Shown in pieces: positions 1 to 10,109 of a stretch of DNA of 64,000 bases; positions within the stretch are counted from its first letter, which is position 1, and each line of letters starts with the position of its first letter. Below the pieces are notes generated by a model. The model had not been told where the DNA came from, made no database searches, and saw only the letters and a list, made by a program, of their open reading frames with translations. A program made the position numbers and the translations under genes. Origin of the DNA: Pseudomonas sp. B6002 (GTDB lineage: Bacteria; Pseudomonadota; Gammaproteobacteria; Pseudomonadales; Pseudomonadaceae); the NCBI RefSeq assembly GCF_013385985.1, contig NZ_JACAOY010000019.1, positions 1-64,000 on the forward strand, in the 5' to 3' direction.

Positions 1-90
1 CCGCTGTAAGAGCGGAACCATAAGGCGCCGTTACCGCAGCAATGGATATGTACTCCGACCAAAAATCCCCGGCGACCACCACATAGCCTT

Positions 91-112
91 CGCGAGCAAG
101 CCCGCTCCCACA
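91..112 (-). repeat. single REP element
   Basis: A Pseudomonas REP core (reverse of TGTGGGAGCGGGCTTGC) that stands alone. It lies just outside the tandem duplication that follows. Bases 1-90 show no gene on either strand. Confidence 0.8.
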
Positions 113-157
113 GTTGGATCGAGTGACATCAGTAAGTCAGTGAACAATCAATAGACC

Positions 158-184
158 GCTATCGCAGGCAAGCCAGCTCCCACA
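158..184 (-). repeat. REP element in left copy of the tandem duplication
   Basis: REP with core GCAGGCAAGCCAGCTCCCAC in reverse orientation. It is the same element as the one at 332-358 and was carried along in the duplication. Confidence 0.8.
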
Positions 185-331
185 TTTTGACCGTGGGCCA
201 TCAGCAAAATAGTGTTCGCCTTTGAGGCCATCAGGACTGCCAGCCACCTCCCAAGCTCTGGATCAACGCCACACTGCCCTCCCACAGTTGGATCGAGTGG
301 CATCAGTAAGACAGTGGACAATCAATAGGCC

Positions 332-358
332 GCTATCGCAGGCAAGCCAGCTCCCACA
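332..358 (-). repeat. REP element in right copy of the tandem duplication
   Basis: Second copy of the REP at 158-184, in the same orientation. It lies about 50 bp past the opmB stop codon. Confidence 0.8.
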
Positions 359-410
359 TTTTGGGGTCAGTTCATTTGATCCGTGGGTCCATCAGCAAAA
401 TAGCGAGCCA

Positions 411-1817
411 TCAGGGCTGCCAACCGCCCCCCAAACTCTGGATCAACGCCACACTCCCCTGACTCAACTGCCCCTGCGTATCCCGCAAATTCTGCTCGGC
501 CTGCAGCAACACCAATTGTTGGGTCAACACCGCCTCACGGCTCACAGTACCCGCACGCAATTGCGCCTCCTGGCTGCCAAACAATTGCTGATTACGCGCA
601 AACACCTGCTGGAACGCATCCGCCTGCGTCTGCAGATGATTGATCGCCGACAGGTTGTCCTCGACGTTCTGCAACGCACTGAGCACCGTGCCACGGTAGT
701 TGGCCGCAATCTGGTCATAACTCGCCTCAGCCTGCTTGACCGCCGCTTCTCGGGCGCCGCCATCAAAGATTGTCTCCGCCAAGGCCGGCCCCAAGGTCCA
801 GATACGGTTAGGCAGCGAGAACAAACCGCCCAGCGCACTGCCGCGATAGCCCAATGACGCGGTGAGGTCCAGGGTCGGGAAAAACGCCGCTTCGGCCACG
901 CCGATCTTGGCATTCGCCGCCGCCACCGAACGCTCGGCCGCCACCACATCGGGCCGGCGTTGCAGCAAGGTCGACGGCAAGGTCAACGGCGGCCGGGGCA
1001 CCACGAAGCTGAAGTCAGTGCGCGGTGCCACGCTGAACTCACTGGGTGCCATGCCCACCAGCACCGCCAGGGCATGCTCATACTGCTCACGGTCGCGCAA
1101 CGAGGTTTGCAGGTCGGCAATCGAGGTGGTCAGTTGGTCCTGGGCCACCAGCAACTGATCGTTGGTCGCCACGCCTTGGGTGAACTGGGCCTGGATCATG
1201 TCCAGCAATTGCTGATTGATGGCTTGTTGTTGCTGCAGCAGGCGCACATCGATGTCCATCTGCCGCAACGCCAGGTAGTTGCTCGCCACGCTGGAACTGA
1301 TGGACAACCGCACCCCGGCCAGCAACGCGTCGGATTGCTGCGCCGTGGCCTGGCTCGACTCAATGCCTCGGCGCACCTGGCCCCACAGGTCCGGCTCCCA
1401 ACTGGCGGTGAGGGTGGCACTCACGCTGTTTTTCACCCCGGTGGACGTCGCGGCGCTGGAGGTGGTGCCGTCACCGCCCTCCCCCCGCGATCCCGACAGC
1501 CCCACGCCCACTGTCGGCCACAACCCGGCACGGCTCGACGCCACCTGCGCCTGGGCCAACCGGTACGCCGCCTCCGCCGCGATGATCGACTGGTTGGCCT
1601 TGGCCGAGCGTGCCACCAGGTCGTTCAGCACCGGGTCCTGATAGGCCAGCCACCACTGGCTGTCCAAAGCGCCCTGGGGGTTGGACACCGCACGCTGCCA
1701 CTGCGCGCCTTCCTTGAACGTCTGTGGCAGTTGCATCGCGGGTTTCTGGTAGTCAGGCCCCACCATGCAACCGCCAAGCACCAGGCTGAGGAACAGCACA
1801 CTGTATCGAAGTTTCAT
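411..1817 (-). CDS. opmB: RND efflux outer-membrane lipoprotein (OprM/NodT family), OpmB-like
   Basis: Outer-membrane channel of a tripartite RND pump, 468 aa. The start was set at the ATG giving MKLRYSVLFLSLVLGGC, a lipoprotein signal peptide with the lipobox Cys at residue 17 followed by MVGPDYQKP, the usual OprM-type N-terminus. The body shows the two OEP repeats, with LLQRRPDVVAAERSVAAAN in the second. Its start codon overlaps the mdtC stop by 4 bp, so it is the last gene of the efflux operon. This is the gene order of MuxABC-OpmB in P. aeruginosa. The 3' end lies in a tandem duplication. Confidence 0.93.
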   Translation of the reverse strand: MKLRYSVLFLSLVLGGCMVGPDYQKPAMQLPQTFKEGAQWQRAVSNPQGALDSQWWLAYQDPVLNDLVARSAKANQSIIAAEAAYRLAQAQVASSRAGLWPTVGVGLSGSRGEGGDGTTSSAATSTGVKNSVSATLTASWEPDLWGQVRRGIESSQATAQQSDALLAGVRLSISSSVASNYLALRQMDIDVRLLQQQQAINQQLLDMIQAQFTQGVATNDQLLVAQDQLTTSIADLQTSLRDREQYEHALAVLVGMAPSEFSVAPRTDFSFVVPRPPLTLPSTLLQRRPDVVAAERSVAAANAKIGVAEAAFFPTLDLTASLGYRGSALGGLFSLPNRIWTLGPALAETIFDGGAREAAVKQAEASYDQIAANYRGTVLSALQNVEDNLSAINHLQTQADAFQQVFARNQQLFGSQEAQLRAGTVSREAVLTQQLVLLQAEQNLRDTQGQLSQGSVALIQSLGGGWQP

Positions 1818-4800
1818 GACCTTGCTTCCTTGTGCCGCCCCAGGCGTTGCGACGCCCGGTCGAGCCAGAGGTAAATCACCGGGGTGGTGTAGAGCGTCAG
1901 CACCTGGCTGAGCAACAGGCCACCAATAATCGAAATCCCCAAAGGCCGGCGCAGCTCGGAGCCGTAGCCATGCCCCAGCACCAGCGGTAACGCCCCGAGG
2001 ATGGCCGCCAGGGTGGTCATCATGATCGGCCGAAAGCGGATCAGGCACGCGCGGCGAATCGCTTCCTTGGCCGTGAGCCCGAACTCGCGCCGCTCGGTGA
2101 TCGCGAAATCGATCATCATGATCGCGTTCTTCTTCACGATACCGATCAACAAAATCACCCCCACCAGCGCAATGATCGACAGCTCGGTGCCGGTCAGCAG
2201 CAACGCAATCAACGCACCGACACCCGCCGACGGCAACGTGGACAGGATGGTCAGTGGGTGCATCAGGTTTTCGTACAGAATGCCCAGCACGATGTACACC
2301 GACAGCAGCGCCGCGACGATCAGCAGCGGCTCGCTGGCCACCGACGACTGGAACACCTGGGCCGTGCCGGCAAACTGGCCGGTGACGCTGGCCGGCATGC
2401 GCAGTTGCTTCACCGCATCATCCACCAGTGCCGTGGCCTGGCCGATCGACGTGCCCGGGGCGAGGTTGAACGAGACCGTCACCGCCGGGAACGTGCCCTG
2501 GTGGCTGATGGAAATGGCCGTGCGCGAAACCGTGTTATCCGCCAGGGCCGACAGCGGCACCAACGTTGCCGGGCTGGCCAGGTTCGGCGTGGCCGTGGTG
2601 CCCTTGGCCGCCACCGCCGCGCTGCCGGTGGGCACATAAATGCCTTTGAGCGCCGTCGGATCGCTCCAGTACTCGGGGGCAATTTCCATCACCACATGGT
2701 ACTGGTTGGCGGCGCGGTAAAGGGTCGAGACCTGGCGCTGGCCAAACGCGTCGTACAGCGTCTGGTCCACCGCCGACATGCCCACCCCAAGCCGCGCCGC
2801 CGTGTCGCGGTTGATCTGCACATTGGCCAGCAGGCTGTTGTCTTGCTGGTCGGTGTTGAGGTCGGTCAATTGCGGCAGCGTGTGCAGCACCGCCACCACC
2901 TTGGGCACCCATTCATCCAGGGATTGCTGGTCATCGGCGGTCAGGGTGTACTGATACTGCGCGCCACTCTGCCGGCCGCCCACGGTGATGTCCTGGGCGG
3001 CCTGCAAGAACAGCTTGGTGCCCGGCATATCGCCCAGGGTGTGGCGGATCTGGCCGATCACATCGGTGGCGCTGTCCTTGCGCTGATCGATGGGCTTGAG
3101 CAGCACAAACAACTGCGCGCTGTTGACCGCTCCCCCGCCCCCGCCACCGCCGCCCACAAACCCGGCGGCGGTTTCCACATTGGGGTTCTGCATGACCTTG
3201 TGGTTGATCGCGGTGAAGTCCTTTTGCATCGCCCCATACGAAATGCTCTGCGCCGCAATGATGCTGCCCTGCAGGCGCCCGGTGTCCTCCTGGGGGAAAA
3301 AGCCCTTGGGCACCAGCACGTACAACACTCCCGCGAGTACGATCACCAGCACCGTCACCAGGCCCATCAGGATCGAATGGTCGATCACCCAACCGAGGGT
3401 GCGGTCATAAAAGCGATGGAAGCGTGAGTCCGGGTGCTCGTTGCCCTCATGCACCTCTTTAGGCGCGCGCAGCAACACGCTGGCGAGCATCGGCGTGACC
3501 GTCAGCGAGATCAGCATCGAGATCACGATGGCCACCGACAACGACACCGAGAACTCGCGAAACAGCCGCCCGACAATCCCGCCCATCAACAGCAGCGGAA
3601 TAAACACTGCCACCAGCGACACGCTGATGGTCAGCACCGTGAACCCCACTTCCCGCGCCCCGGCCAGGGCCGCTTCCACCCGGGTCTTGCCGCGCTCCAG
3701 GTGGCGCATGATGTTTTCCACCACGACGATGGCATCGTCCACCACAAAGCCGGTGGAAATGGTCAGCGCCATCAGCGACAGGTTGTTCAGGCTGTAGCCC
3801 AGAAAGTACATGGCGCCAAACGTGCCGAGCAACGACAGCGGCACCACCACGGCCGGCACCAAAGTACTGCGCCAGTCGCGGAAGAAACCAAAGGTCACCA
3901 GCGTCACCAGCAGGATCGACGCCAGCAAGGTCACTTCCACGTCATGCAGCGACGCCCGAATGGTGGTGGTGCGGTCCATCAGCAGGTTGAGTTTGATCGA
4001 GGCCGGGATCGAGCTTTGCAAAAACGGCAGCGACGCCTTCACCGCGTCCACGGTATCGATCACGTTCGCGCCCGGCTGCTTGAACACCACCAGCAGCACG
4101 GCCGGCTTGCCGTTGGACAGACCGAAGTTGCGCAGGTCCTGCACGTCTTCACGCACATAGCCCAGGTCCGAGATATGGATCAGCTCGCCGTTATGGGTCT
4201 TGACCACCAGCGGCCCGTAATCGTTGGGGTCAAGCAACTGGTCATTGGCGCCGATGCCGTAGGAGCGGTCGCCCACCGCCACATTGCCCTTGGGCAAGTT
4301 GGCGTTGGACGCGCCGATCACTTGGCGCACCTGCTCAAGACTCACCCCGTACTGATTCAGGCGATCCGGATTCAGCTCAATGCGCACCGCCGGCAACGCA
4401 CCGCCACCCACCGTCACATCGCCCACGCCAGTGGTCTGCAACAGGCGCTGCTCCAACACCGTCGAAGCGGCGTCGTACATCTGCCCCGGCGTGGCGCTGT
4501 CGGAGGTCAGGCTGATGATCAGGATCGGCGAGTCAGCCGGGTTGACCTTGCGGTAGGTCGGGTTGCCCGACAGGTCGCTGGGCAGGTTGCTGCGTGCGGC
4601 GTTGATGGCCGCCTGCACGTCCCGCGCCGCGCCGTCGATATCGCGGTTCAAGTCAAACTGCATGGTGATGCGCGTCGAGCCCAGGCTGCTGGCGGAGGTC
4701 ATTTGCGTGACCCCGGCGATCTGGCCGAACTGACGCTCCAGCGGCGTGGCCACGGAGCTGGCGACGGTGGTCGGGTCGGCGCCGGGCAACGAGGCGCTGA

Positions 4801-4939
4801 CGCTGATGGTCGGGAAGTCGACTTCCGGCAGCGGCGCCACCGGCAGCAGGTTGAACGCCAGCACGCCAAACAGCGCGAGCCCGGCCGCCAGCAAGGTGGT
4901 GGCTATGGGGCGATGGATAAACGGCGCGCTGAGGTTCAT
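1814..4939 (-). CDS. mdtC: RND multidrug efflux inner-membrane transporter MdtC/MuxC
   Basis: Proton-driven RND pump of about 1041 aa, the HAE1 family size. It starts MNLSAPFIHRPIATTLLAAGL, with the first membrane helix. The TM4 proton-relay pair is seen in [14 protein letters not shown], and periplasmic porter and docking domains lie in both halves. Start: an upstream in-frame codon would overlap mdtB, but the ATG 4 bp after the mdtB stop gives the conserved N-terminus. MdtB and MdtC homologues work as a heteromultimer with MdtA and the outer-membrane channel. An oddity is a run of eight glycines in the first large periplasmic half (codons near 3130-3160). Confidence 0.93.
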   Translation of the reverse strand: MNLSAPFIHRPIATTLLAAGLALFGVLAFNLLPVAPLPEVDFPTISVSASLPGADPTTVASSVATPLERQFGQIAGVTQMTSASSLGSTRITMQFDLNRDIDGAARDVQAAINAARSNLPSDLSGNPTYRKVNPADSPILIISLTSDSATPGQMYDAASTVLEQRLLQTTGVGDVTVGGGALPAVRIELNPDRLNQYGVSLEQVRQVIGASNANLPKGNVAVGDRSYGIGANDQLLDPNDYGPLVVKTHNGELIHISDLGYVREDVQDLRNFGLSNGKPAVLLVVFKQPGANVIDTVDAVKASLPFLQSSIPASIKLNLLMDRTTTIRASLHDVEVTLLASILLVTLVTFGFFRDWRSTLVPAVVVPLSLLGTFGAMYFLGYSLNNLSLMALTISTGFVVDDAIVVVENIMRHLERGKTRVEAALAGAREVGFTVLTISVSLVAVFIPLLLMGGIVGRLFREFSVSLSVAIVISMLISLTVTPMLASVLLRAPKEVHEGNEHPDSRFHRFYDRTLGWVIDHSILMGLVTVLVIVLAGVLYVLVPKGFFPQEDTGRLQGSIIAAQSISYGAMQKDFTAINHKVMQNPNVETAAGFVGGGGGGGGAVNSAQLFVLLKPIDQRKDSATDVIGQIRHTLGDMPGTKLFLQAAQDITVGGRQSGAQYQYTLTADDQQSLDEWVPKVVAVLHTLPQLTDLNTDQQDNSLLANVQINRDTAARLGVGMSAVDQTLYDAFGQRQVSTLYRAANQYHVVMEIAPEYWSDPTALKGIYVPTGSAAVAAKGTTATPNLASPATLVPLSALADNTVSRTAISISHQGTFPAVTVSFNLAPGTSIGQATALVDDAVKQLRMPASVTGQFAGTAQVFQSSVASEPLLIVAALLSVYIVLGILYENLMHPLTILSTLPSAGVGALIALLLTGTELSIIALVGVILLIGIVKKNAIMMIDFAITERREFGLTAKEAIRRACLIRFRPIMMTTLAAILGALPLVLGHGYGSELRRPLGISIIGGLLLSQVLTLYTTPVIYLWLDRASQRLGRHKEARS

Positions 4940-4943
4940 CGCA

Positions 4944-7900
4944 TCATGGCTCGACCGCCGCACGCCGGCTGAAACGCTCGCCCAGGCTGTGCATGGCGAG
5001 GAAGATCACCGGGGTGGAAAACAGCGTGAGCAACTGGCTCAGCAGCAGGCCGCCGATGATTGCGATGCCCAGCGGGTGACGCAGTTCCGAACCAATCCCC
5101 GTGCCCAGCGCCAACGGCACCGCACCGAACAGCGAGGCCATGCTGGTCATCAGGATCGGCCGGAACCGCAGCTCCGCCGCCTGGCGAATCGCAGCCACCG
5201 GGCTCAAACCGCCTTCACGCAACAGCTCCAGGGCGAAGTCGACCATCATGATGCCGTTCTTCATCACAATGCCGATCAGCAATACGATGCCAATCAAGCC
5301 GATGATGTCGAACTGCGTGCCGGTCAGCAGCAGCGCCAGCAACGCACCGAGGGCCGCCGAGAGCAAGGTCGAGAGGATGGTCACCGGGTGTACGAAGCTC
5401 TCGTACAGAATGCCGAGCATCAGGTACACCACCACAATCGCCGCCAACACCAGGAACACCTGGTTCGACAACGACGCCTGGAACGTCGCCGCCGCGCCCT
5501 CCAGGTTGGCCTGCACCGACAGCGGCAGGCCGACCTGGGCTTCGATGTCTTGCAAACGCGTGACCGCCGCGCCAAGGGTTTGGCCCGGGACAAGGTTGAA
5601 CGACACGTCCGCATAGGGAAACTGCCCCAGGCGGTTGATGGTCACCGGCGTGCGCACCACTTCCAGGGTCGCCATGCTCGACAGCGGCGCCACGCCACCT
5701 CCAGGAATGTCCACGTACAAACCGGTGAGCAAGTCCGGCAGGTTGCGCGGCGGATGGTCGGTGGCGATCACCACGTGGTACTGGTTGAGCTGGGTGTAGA
5801 TAGTCGACACCTGGCGCTGGCCAAAGGCGTCGTACAGCACGTCGTCGATGGCTTGCGGGGTGATGCCCAGGCGCGAGGCGGTGGCGCGGTCGAAGGTCAG
5901 CTTGATCTGGTTGCCGAACTGCATGGCCTGGCTTTGCACATCGGTGAACATCGGGTCTTTCTTGATCGCGGTGAGCAGTTTGGTGGTCCACTGCTCCAGC
6001 TCATCCGGGTCGGTGGCTTGCAGGCCCAGGCGATAGCTGGTGGTGGACACCGTGGCATCCAGGGTCAGGTCTTGCACCGAGTGCAGGTACAGGCGGATGC
6101 CGGCGTCATCGGCATTGGCGTCCGCGAGGCGGCGGATCACGGCGGTGCTGCTGTCACGCTCGCCACGGGGCTTGAGGTTGATCAGCAGGTTGCCCTGGTT
6201 GATCGTGGGGTTGGTCTGGTCGATACCCACGAACGAAGACAGGCTCTGCACGGCCGGGTCCTTGAGAATGCGCGCGGCCAAACGTTGCTGCTCAACCTGC
6301 ATCTGCTGGAACGAAACGGTCGGCGACGCCTGGGAAATACCCTGGATCAGGCCGGTGTCCTGGTCCGGGAAAAACCCCTTGGGCATGATCACCAACGTGA
6401 ACAAGGTGAGTGCCGCCGTGAGCACCACCGAGATCAGCGTGAGGGTGCGGTGTGCCAGTACCCAGTCCAGGCCGCGTACGTAATGACGGTTGATCCGGTC
6501 GAAGAAATCCGGCCGGCGCTCCTCGTGTTTGGACTTGAGCATGCGCGCGCACATCATCGGCGTGAGCGTCAGGGAAATCACCGCCGAAATCACGATGGTC
6601 ACCGCCACGGTCATGGCGAATTCACGGAACAACCGCCCCACCACATCGCCCATAAACAGCAGCGGGATCATCACCGCAATCAGCGCGATGGACAGCGAAA
6701 TGATGGTGAAGCCGATCTGCTCGGCGCCCTTGAGTGCGGCCTGCAAGGGCGTGTCGCCCGCCTCCAGGTAACGGGTGATGTTTTCGATCATGACGATGGC
6801 GTCATCCACCACAAACCCGATGGCGATGGTCAGCGCCATCAGCGTCAGGTTGTTCAGCGAAAACCCCAGGGCGTAGGCCACTGCCAGGGTGCCGATCAGC
6901 GTCAGCGGGATGGTGACCGCAGGGATGATCGTCGCCGGGATATTGCGCAGGAACAGGAAGATCACGATCACCACCAGCAATATCGCCAGCCCCAGCTCGT
7001 ATTGCACATCGGTGACCGAGGCGCGGATGGTCTGGGTGCGGTCGGTCAGCACCGCCACCTTCAAGGTGCCCGGCAGGCTGGCGCGCAACTTGGGCAGCAG
7101 TTGCTGCACGCGGTCGACCACCTCGATCACGTTGGCCCCCGGCTGGCGCTGGATATTCAGCACGATGGACGGCGTGTCATTGGTCCAGGCCGCCTGGCGC
7201 GGGTTCTCCGGCCCCTGGGTGGAACTGGCGATCTGCGACAGGCGGATCGGCGCGCCATTCTTGTAGGCGATCACCAGGTCGCGGTATTCCTCGGCCGATT
7301 GCAGTTGGTCGTTGGCCCCGATGGAATACGCCTGGAACTTGCCATCGATATTGCCCTTCGCCTGGTTGACGTTGGCCGTGCCCAGTGAGGTGCGCAGGTC
7401 ATCCAGAGACAGCCCGAGGCTGTTCAGCGCCGAGGTGTTGGCCTCCACCCGCACGGCCGGGCGCTGGCCGCCGCTGATGGTCACCAGGCCGACGCCGGTG
7501 ATCTGCGAGATCTTCTGCGCCAGGCGCGTGTCGGCCAGGTCTTCGACCTTGGTCAGCGGCAGCACGTCGGAGGTCAGCGACAGCGTCAGTACCGGCGCAT
7601 CGGCCGGGTTGACCTTGCTGTACACCGGCGGGTACGGCAGGTTCGCCGGCAGGAACGTGCCCGCCGCGTTGATCGCTGCCTGCACTTCTTGTTCGGCCAC
7701 GTCCAGGGACAGCGACAGGTCGAACTGCAGGGTCACCACCGAGGCGCCGTCCGAGCTGGTGGAGTTCATCGACTTGAGCCCCGGCATTTCACCGAGCTGG
7801 CGCTCCAGCGGCGCGGTGATCGAGGAACTGACCACATCCGGGCTGGCGCCGGGGTATTGGGTGAAGACCTGGATGGTCGGGTAATCCACCTCGGGCAGCG

Positions 7901-8006
7901 CCGACACCGACAGCAAGTGATACCCCAACAGGCCGAGCAGCAGCACCGCCACCATCATCAGGGTGGTGGCGACTGGGCGTTCGATAAAGGGCCGCGAAAT
8001 GTTCAT
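4944..8006 (-). CDS. mdtB: RND multidrug efflux inner-membrane transporter MdtB/MuxB
   Basis: First of the two RND transporter subunits, 1020 aa, starting [21 protein letters not shown]. The DD pair in [14 protein letters not shown] marks TM4, and the second half repeats the fold ([17 protein letters not shown]). It follows mdtA by 13 bp and is followed by mdtC after 4 bp, so the two pump subunits are co-translated. The two proteins are paralogues but differ enough to be distinct MdtB- and MdtC-type subunits. Confidence 0.93.
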   Translation of the reverse strand: MNISRPFIERPVATTLMMVAVLLLGLLGYHLLSVSALPEVDYPTIQVFTQYPGASPDVVSSSITAPLERQLGEMPGLKSMNSTSSDGASVVTLQFDLSLSLDVAEQEVQAAINAAGTFLPANLPYPPVYSKVNPADAPVLTLSLTSDVLPLTKVEDLADTRLAQKISQITGVGLVTISGGQRPAVRVEANTSALNSLGLSLDDLRTSLGTANVNQAKGNIDGKFQAYSIGANDQLQSAEEYRDLVIAYKNGAPIRLSQIASSTQGPENPRQAAWTNDTPSIVLNIQRQPGANVIEVVDRVQQLLPKLRASLPGTLKVAVLTDRTQTIRASVTDVQYELGLAILLVVIVIFLFLRNIPATIIPAVTIPLTLIGTLAVAYALGFSLNNLTLMALTIAIGFVVDDAIVMIENITRYLEAGDTPLQAALKGAEQIGFTIISLSIALIAVMIPLLFMGDVVGRLFREFAMTVAVTIVISAVISLTLTPMMCARMLKSKHEERRPDFFDRINRHYVRGLDWVLAHRTLTLISVVLTAALTLFTLVIMPKGFFPDQDTGLIQGISQASPTVSFQQMQVEQQRLAARILKDPAVQSLSSFVGIDQTNPTINQGNLLINLKPRGERDSSTAVIRRLADANADDAGIRLYLHSVQDLTLDATVSTTSYRLGLQATDPDELEQWTTKLLTAIKKDPMFTDVQSQAMQFGNQIKLTFDRATASRLGITPQAIDDVLYDAFGQRQVSTIYTQLNQYHVVIATDHPPRNLPDLLTGLYVDIPGGGVAPLSSMATLEVVRTPVTINRLGQFPYADVSFNLVPGQTLGAAVTRLQDIEAQVGLPLSVQANLEGAAATFQASLSNQVFLVLAAIVVVYLMLGILYESFVHPVTILSTLLSAALGALLALLLTGTQFDIIGLIGIVLLIGIVMKNGIMMVDFALELLREGGLSPVAAIRQAAELRFRPILMTSMASLFGAVPLALGTGIGSELRHPLGIAIIGGLLLSQLLTLFSTPVIFLAMHSLGERFSRRAAVEP

Positions 8007-8019
8007 GCTCGGCAGCTCC

Positions 8020-9147
8020 TCACTGGGCGACGACCTTCACCACAGAGCCATCGTCCAGTTTGTCGGCGCCCTCGGTGACCACCTGCTCGCCGGCCTTGAC
8101 GCCGCTATCGAGCACCGCCGACACGTCGCCGGTGGAAGGGCCGGTCTGGATCGTGCGCAGGCTGGCCTTGTTGCCATTGACCACAAACACAAAGTCGCCT
8201 TTGCTGCCGTGCTGGATCGCGCGGGTCGGCACCACGGCGATCTGGCTCAAGGTGTCGGCTTTGAGCCGTGCGTTGACGAACTGATTGGGGAACAAGGCAT
8301 TGCCCGAATCGTCGAACTGCGCCTTGACCTTGATCGTGCCGGTGCTGGTGTCCACCTGGTTATCCAGGGCCAACAGGCTGCCGGTGGCCAGCAAGGACTT
8401 CTTGTTGCGGTCGTAGGCCAGCACGGGCACGGCGCCACGGGCCAGGGCCTGGTCGATTGCTCCCAAGTCATCCTCGGGCACGGCAAACACCACGGTGGCC
8501 GGGTTCATCTGGGTGATCACCACAATGCCGGTGGTGCTGGCGGTGGTGACATAGTTGCCGGGGTCGACCAGCCGCAAACCGACCACGCCATCCACCGGTG
8601 AGGTGATGGTGCAGTAGCTCAGTTGCACTTCCAGGTTTTGCACATTGCCTTGGTCGGCGGCCACGGTGCCTTGTTGCTGCTGGACCAGGGAGGCTTGAGT
8701 GTCGAGGGTTTGCTGGCTGGTGGAACCGGCCTTGACCAGGTCGCGGTAACGGGCGAGGTCACGCTGGGCATTGCTCAACACCGCCTGGTCATGGGCCAGG
8801 GTGCCCTTGGCCACGGCCAGTTGCGCCTTGAGCGCGCGGTCGTCAATGCGGGCGATGACCTGGCCCTTGCTCACGTGCTGGCCTTCCTTGAACTCCACGC
8901 TGCTAAGAATCCCGTCGACCTGGCTGACCACGGTGACGCTGCGCGTCGGTGTCACGGTGCCCAGCGCGTCGATGTACACCGGCACATCCTGCAACACCAC
9001 CGGCACCACCGCGACGGGCTCGCCGGGAGACGGTGGCTTGCCTTTATGGGCGCCTCCCATCAGGTGCATGCCCAGGCCGACCACCAGCGCGATGACCAAC
9101 AACGCGCCAACACCCCAGGCGAACGTACGTCGTCTGCTTTTCTCCAC
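8020..9147 (-). CDS. mdtA: RND efflux periplasmic adaptor (membrane fusion protein) MdtA/MuxA
   Basis: 375 aa with an N-terminal membrane anchor (about residues 10-30), then the typical adaptor order: lipoyl-like half-motif [19 protein letters not shown], a coiled-coil hairpin (about residues 100-165), the second lipoyl half ([18 protein letters not shown]) and a beta-barrel. It links the MdtBC pump to OpmB across the periplasm. It is the first gene of the operon, with a 241-bp gap to the divergent TetR gene. Confidence 0.93.
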   Translation of the reverse strand: MEKSRRRTFAWGVGALLVIALVVGLGMHLMGGAHKGKPPSPGEPVAVVPVVLQDVPVYIDALGTVTPTRSVTVVSQVDGILSSVEFKEGQHVSKGQVIARIDDRALKAQLAVAKGTLAHDQAVLSNAQRDLARYRDLVKAGSTSQQTLDTQASLVQQQQGTVAADQGNVQNLEVQLSYCTITSPVDGVVGLRLVDPGNYVTTASTTGIVVITQMNPATVVFAVPEDDLGAIDQALARGAVPVLAYDRNKKSLLATGSLLALDNQVDTSTGTIKVKAQFDDSGNALFPNQFVNARLKADTLSQIAVVPTRAIQHGSKGDFVFVVNGNKASLRTIQTGPSTGDVSAVLDSGVKAGEQVVTEGADKLDDGSVVKVVAQ

Positions 9148-9388
9148 GGTTTCTCACTCGAACGCCGAATACAGGACAGAACGGCAACCGGCAAAGGTCG
9201 CGTCGTTGCCCTGAACTCTAGCAGCCCGCCCTTCGCCTGCCTGTACTACCTTGAATGCGTTCAGCCTCAAGACAGACAATGTCAGTGTAACGCCCGTGAT
9301 ACGTGGGCTGCGGCGGGATTCTTGAGCGCTGCGCAAAGCCGGTGCTACCATGCGCAACCGCCAGTCTTGGCAAGGAAACTCCAGGTTT
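9148..9388. promoter_or_regulatory. divergent intergenic region mdtA / tetR
   Basis: Must contain the promoters of the leftward efflux operon and the rightward TetR gene. I see only short imperfect dyads (for example around GCCCGTGATACGTGGGC near 9290), none convincing enough to call an operator. No coding is visible. Confidence 0.4.
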
Positions 9389-9994
9389 ATGAGCAGCATT
9401 CGCGAGCGCAACAAAGAAAAAATCCTGCGGGCGGCCAGCGAGGAGTTTGCCGACAAAGGCTTCGCCGCGACCAAAACCAGCGACATCGCCGCCAAGGCCG
9501 GGCTGCCCAAGCCCAACGTCTATTACTACTTCAAGTCCAAGGACAACCTCTACCGCGAGGTGCTCGAAAGCATCATCGAGCCGATCCTGGCTGCGTCCAC
9601 GCCCTTCAACCCCGAGGGCGAGCCATCGGTCGTGCTGAGCAACTACATCCGCTCGAAGATCCGCATCTCCCGCGATTTGCCGTTTGCCTCCAAGGTCTTC
9701 GCCAGCGAAATCATGCACGGCGCGCCGCACCTGAGCGCCGATCAAGTCGAGCAGCTCAACGCCCAGGCCAAGCACAACATCGACTGCATCCAGAACTGGG
9801 TCGACCGCGGCCTGATCGCCGCCATCGACCCCAACCACCTGATGTTCAGCATCTGGGCGGCCACGCAGACCTATGCGGATTTCGACTGGCAGATTTCGGC
9901 GGTGACCGGGAAGGCCAAGCTGGATGAGGCGGATTATGAAGCGGCGGCGTTGACGATCATTCGGTTGGTGTTGAAGGGGTGTGAGCCGGACTGA
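9389..9994 (+). CDS. TetR/AcrR-family transcriptional regulator (RutR-like)
   Basis: 201 aa. The N-terminal TetR helix-turn-helix is clear: ILRAASEEFADKGFAATKTS, then DIAAKAGLPKPNVYYYFKSK (about residues 10-55), with a RutR-like C-terminal ligand domain (EIMHGAPHLSADQVEQL). Start: the ATG giving MSSIRERNKEKIL was chosen over an upstream ATG because the shorter form fits the family N-terminus. It lies between the efflux operon (divergent) and the glcG/gcl genes. In other pseudomonads a TetR gene is found beside glcG-gcl, so purine or glyoxylate catabolism is the likelier target, but control of the pump cannot be excluded. Confidence 0.88.
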   Translation: MSSIRERNKEKILRAASEEFADKGFAATKTSDIAAKAGLPKPNVYYYFKSKDNLYREVLESIIEPILAASTPFNPEGEPSVVLSNYIRSKIRISRDLPFASKVFASEIMHGAPHLSADQVEQLNAQAKHNIDCIQNWVDRGLIAAIDPNHLMFSIWAATQTYADFDWQISAVTGKAKLDEADYEAAALTIIRLVLKGCEPD

Positions 9995-10008
9995 TAGATC
10001 GGGGTATG

Positions 10009-10109
10009 GCTATCGCAGGCAAGCCAGCTCCCACACTTGATCCGCGCCAGACACACATTGTATGAACACTGCGAGCCCCCTGTGGGAGCGGGCTTGCCCG
10101 CGATAGCGC
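10009..10109. repeat. inverted REP pair upstream of RAYT
   Basis: Two REPs in opposite orientation, with the CTCCCACA/TGTGGGAG ends facing each other (10009-10035 reverse, 10081-10109 forward). Each carries a small stem such as GCGGGC-TT-GCCCGC. Most other pairs in this window have the opposite orientation, with GTGG ends outwards. Confidence 0.85.

Larger units (their letters stand above)
105..459. repeat. tandem duplication of opmB 3' end plus REP (about 174-181 bp unit, two copies)
   Basis: Two adjacent copies begin with CTCCCACAGTTGGATCGAG at 105 and 279. Each continues through a REP, then CATCAGCAAAATAG, then a stretch matching the last roughly 16 codons and stop of opmB. The right copy contains the real 3' end of the gene; the left copy (about 227-278) is a detached, mutated duplicate of the tail. 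The copies differ at scattered bases and by small indels, so the event is not very recent. Confidence 0.8.

Noticed and set aside
1-460. CRISPR-like array from the spaced repeats
   Set aside because: The repeats are REP elements and one tandem duplication; spacing and length are irregular and there are no cas genes.
4746-7388. Very long open frame (880 codons) on the + strand opposite mdtB/mdtC
   Set aside because: It is an Arg/Gln/His-rich mirror frame of the RND genes, a common artefact of GC-rich codon use, with no recognisable domain.
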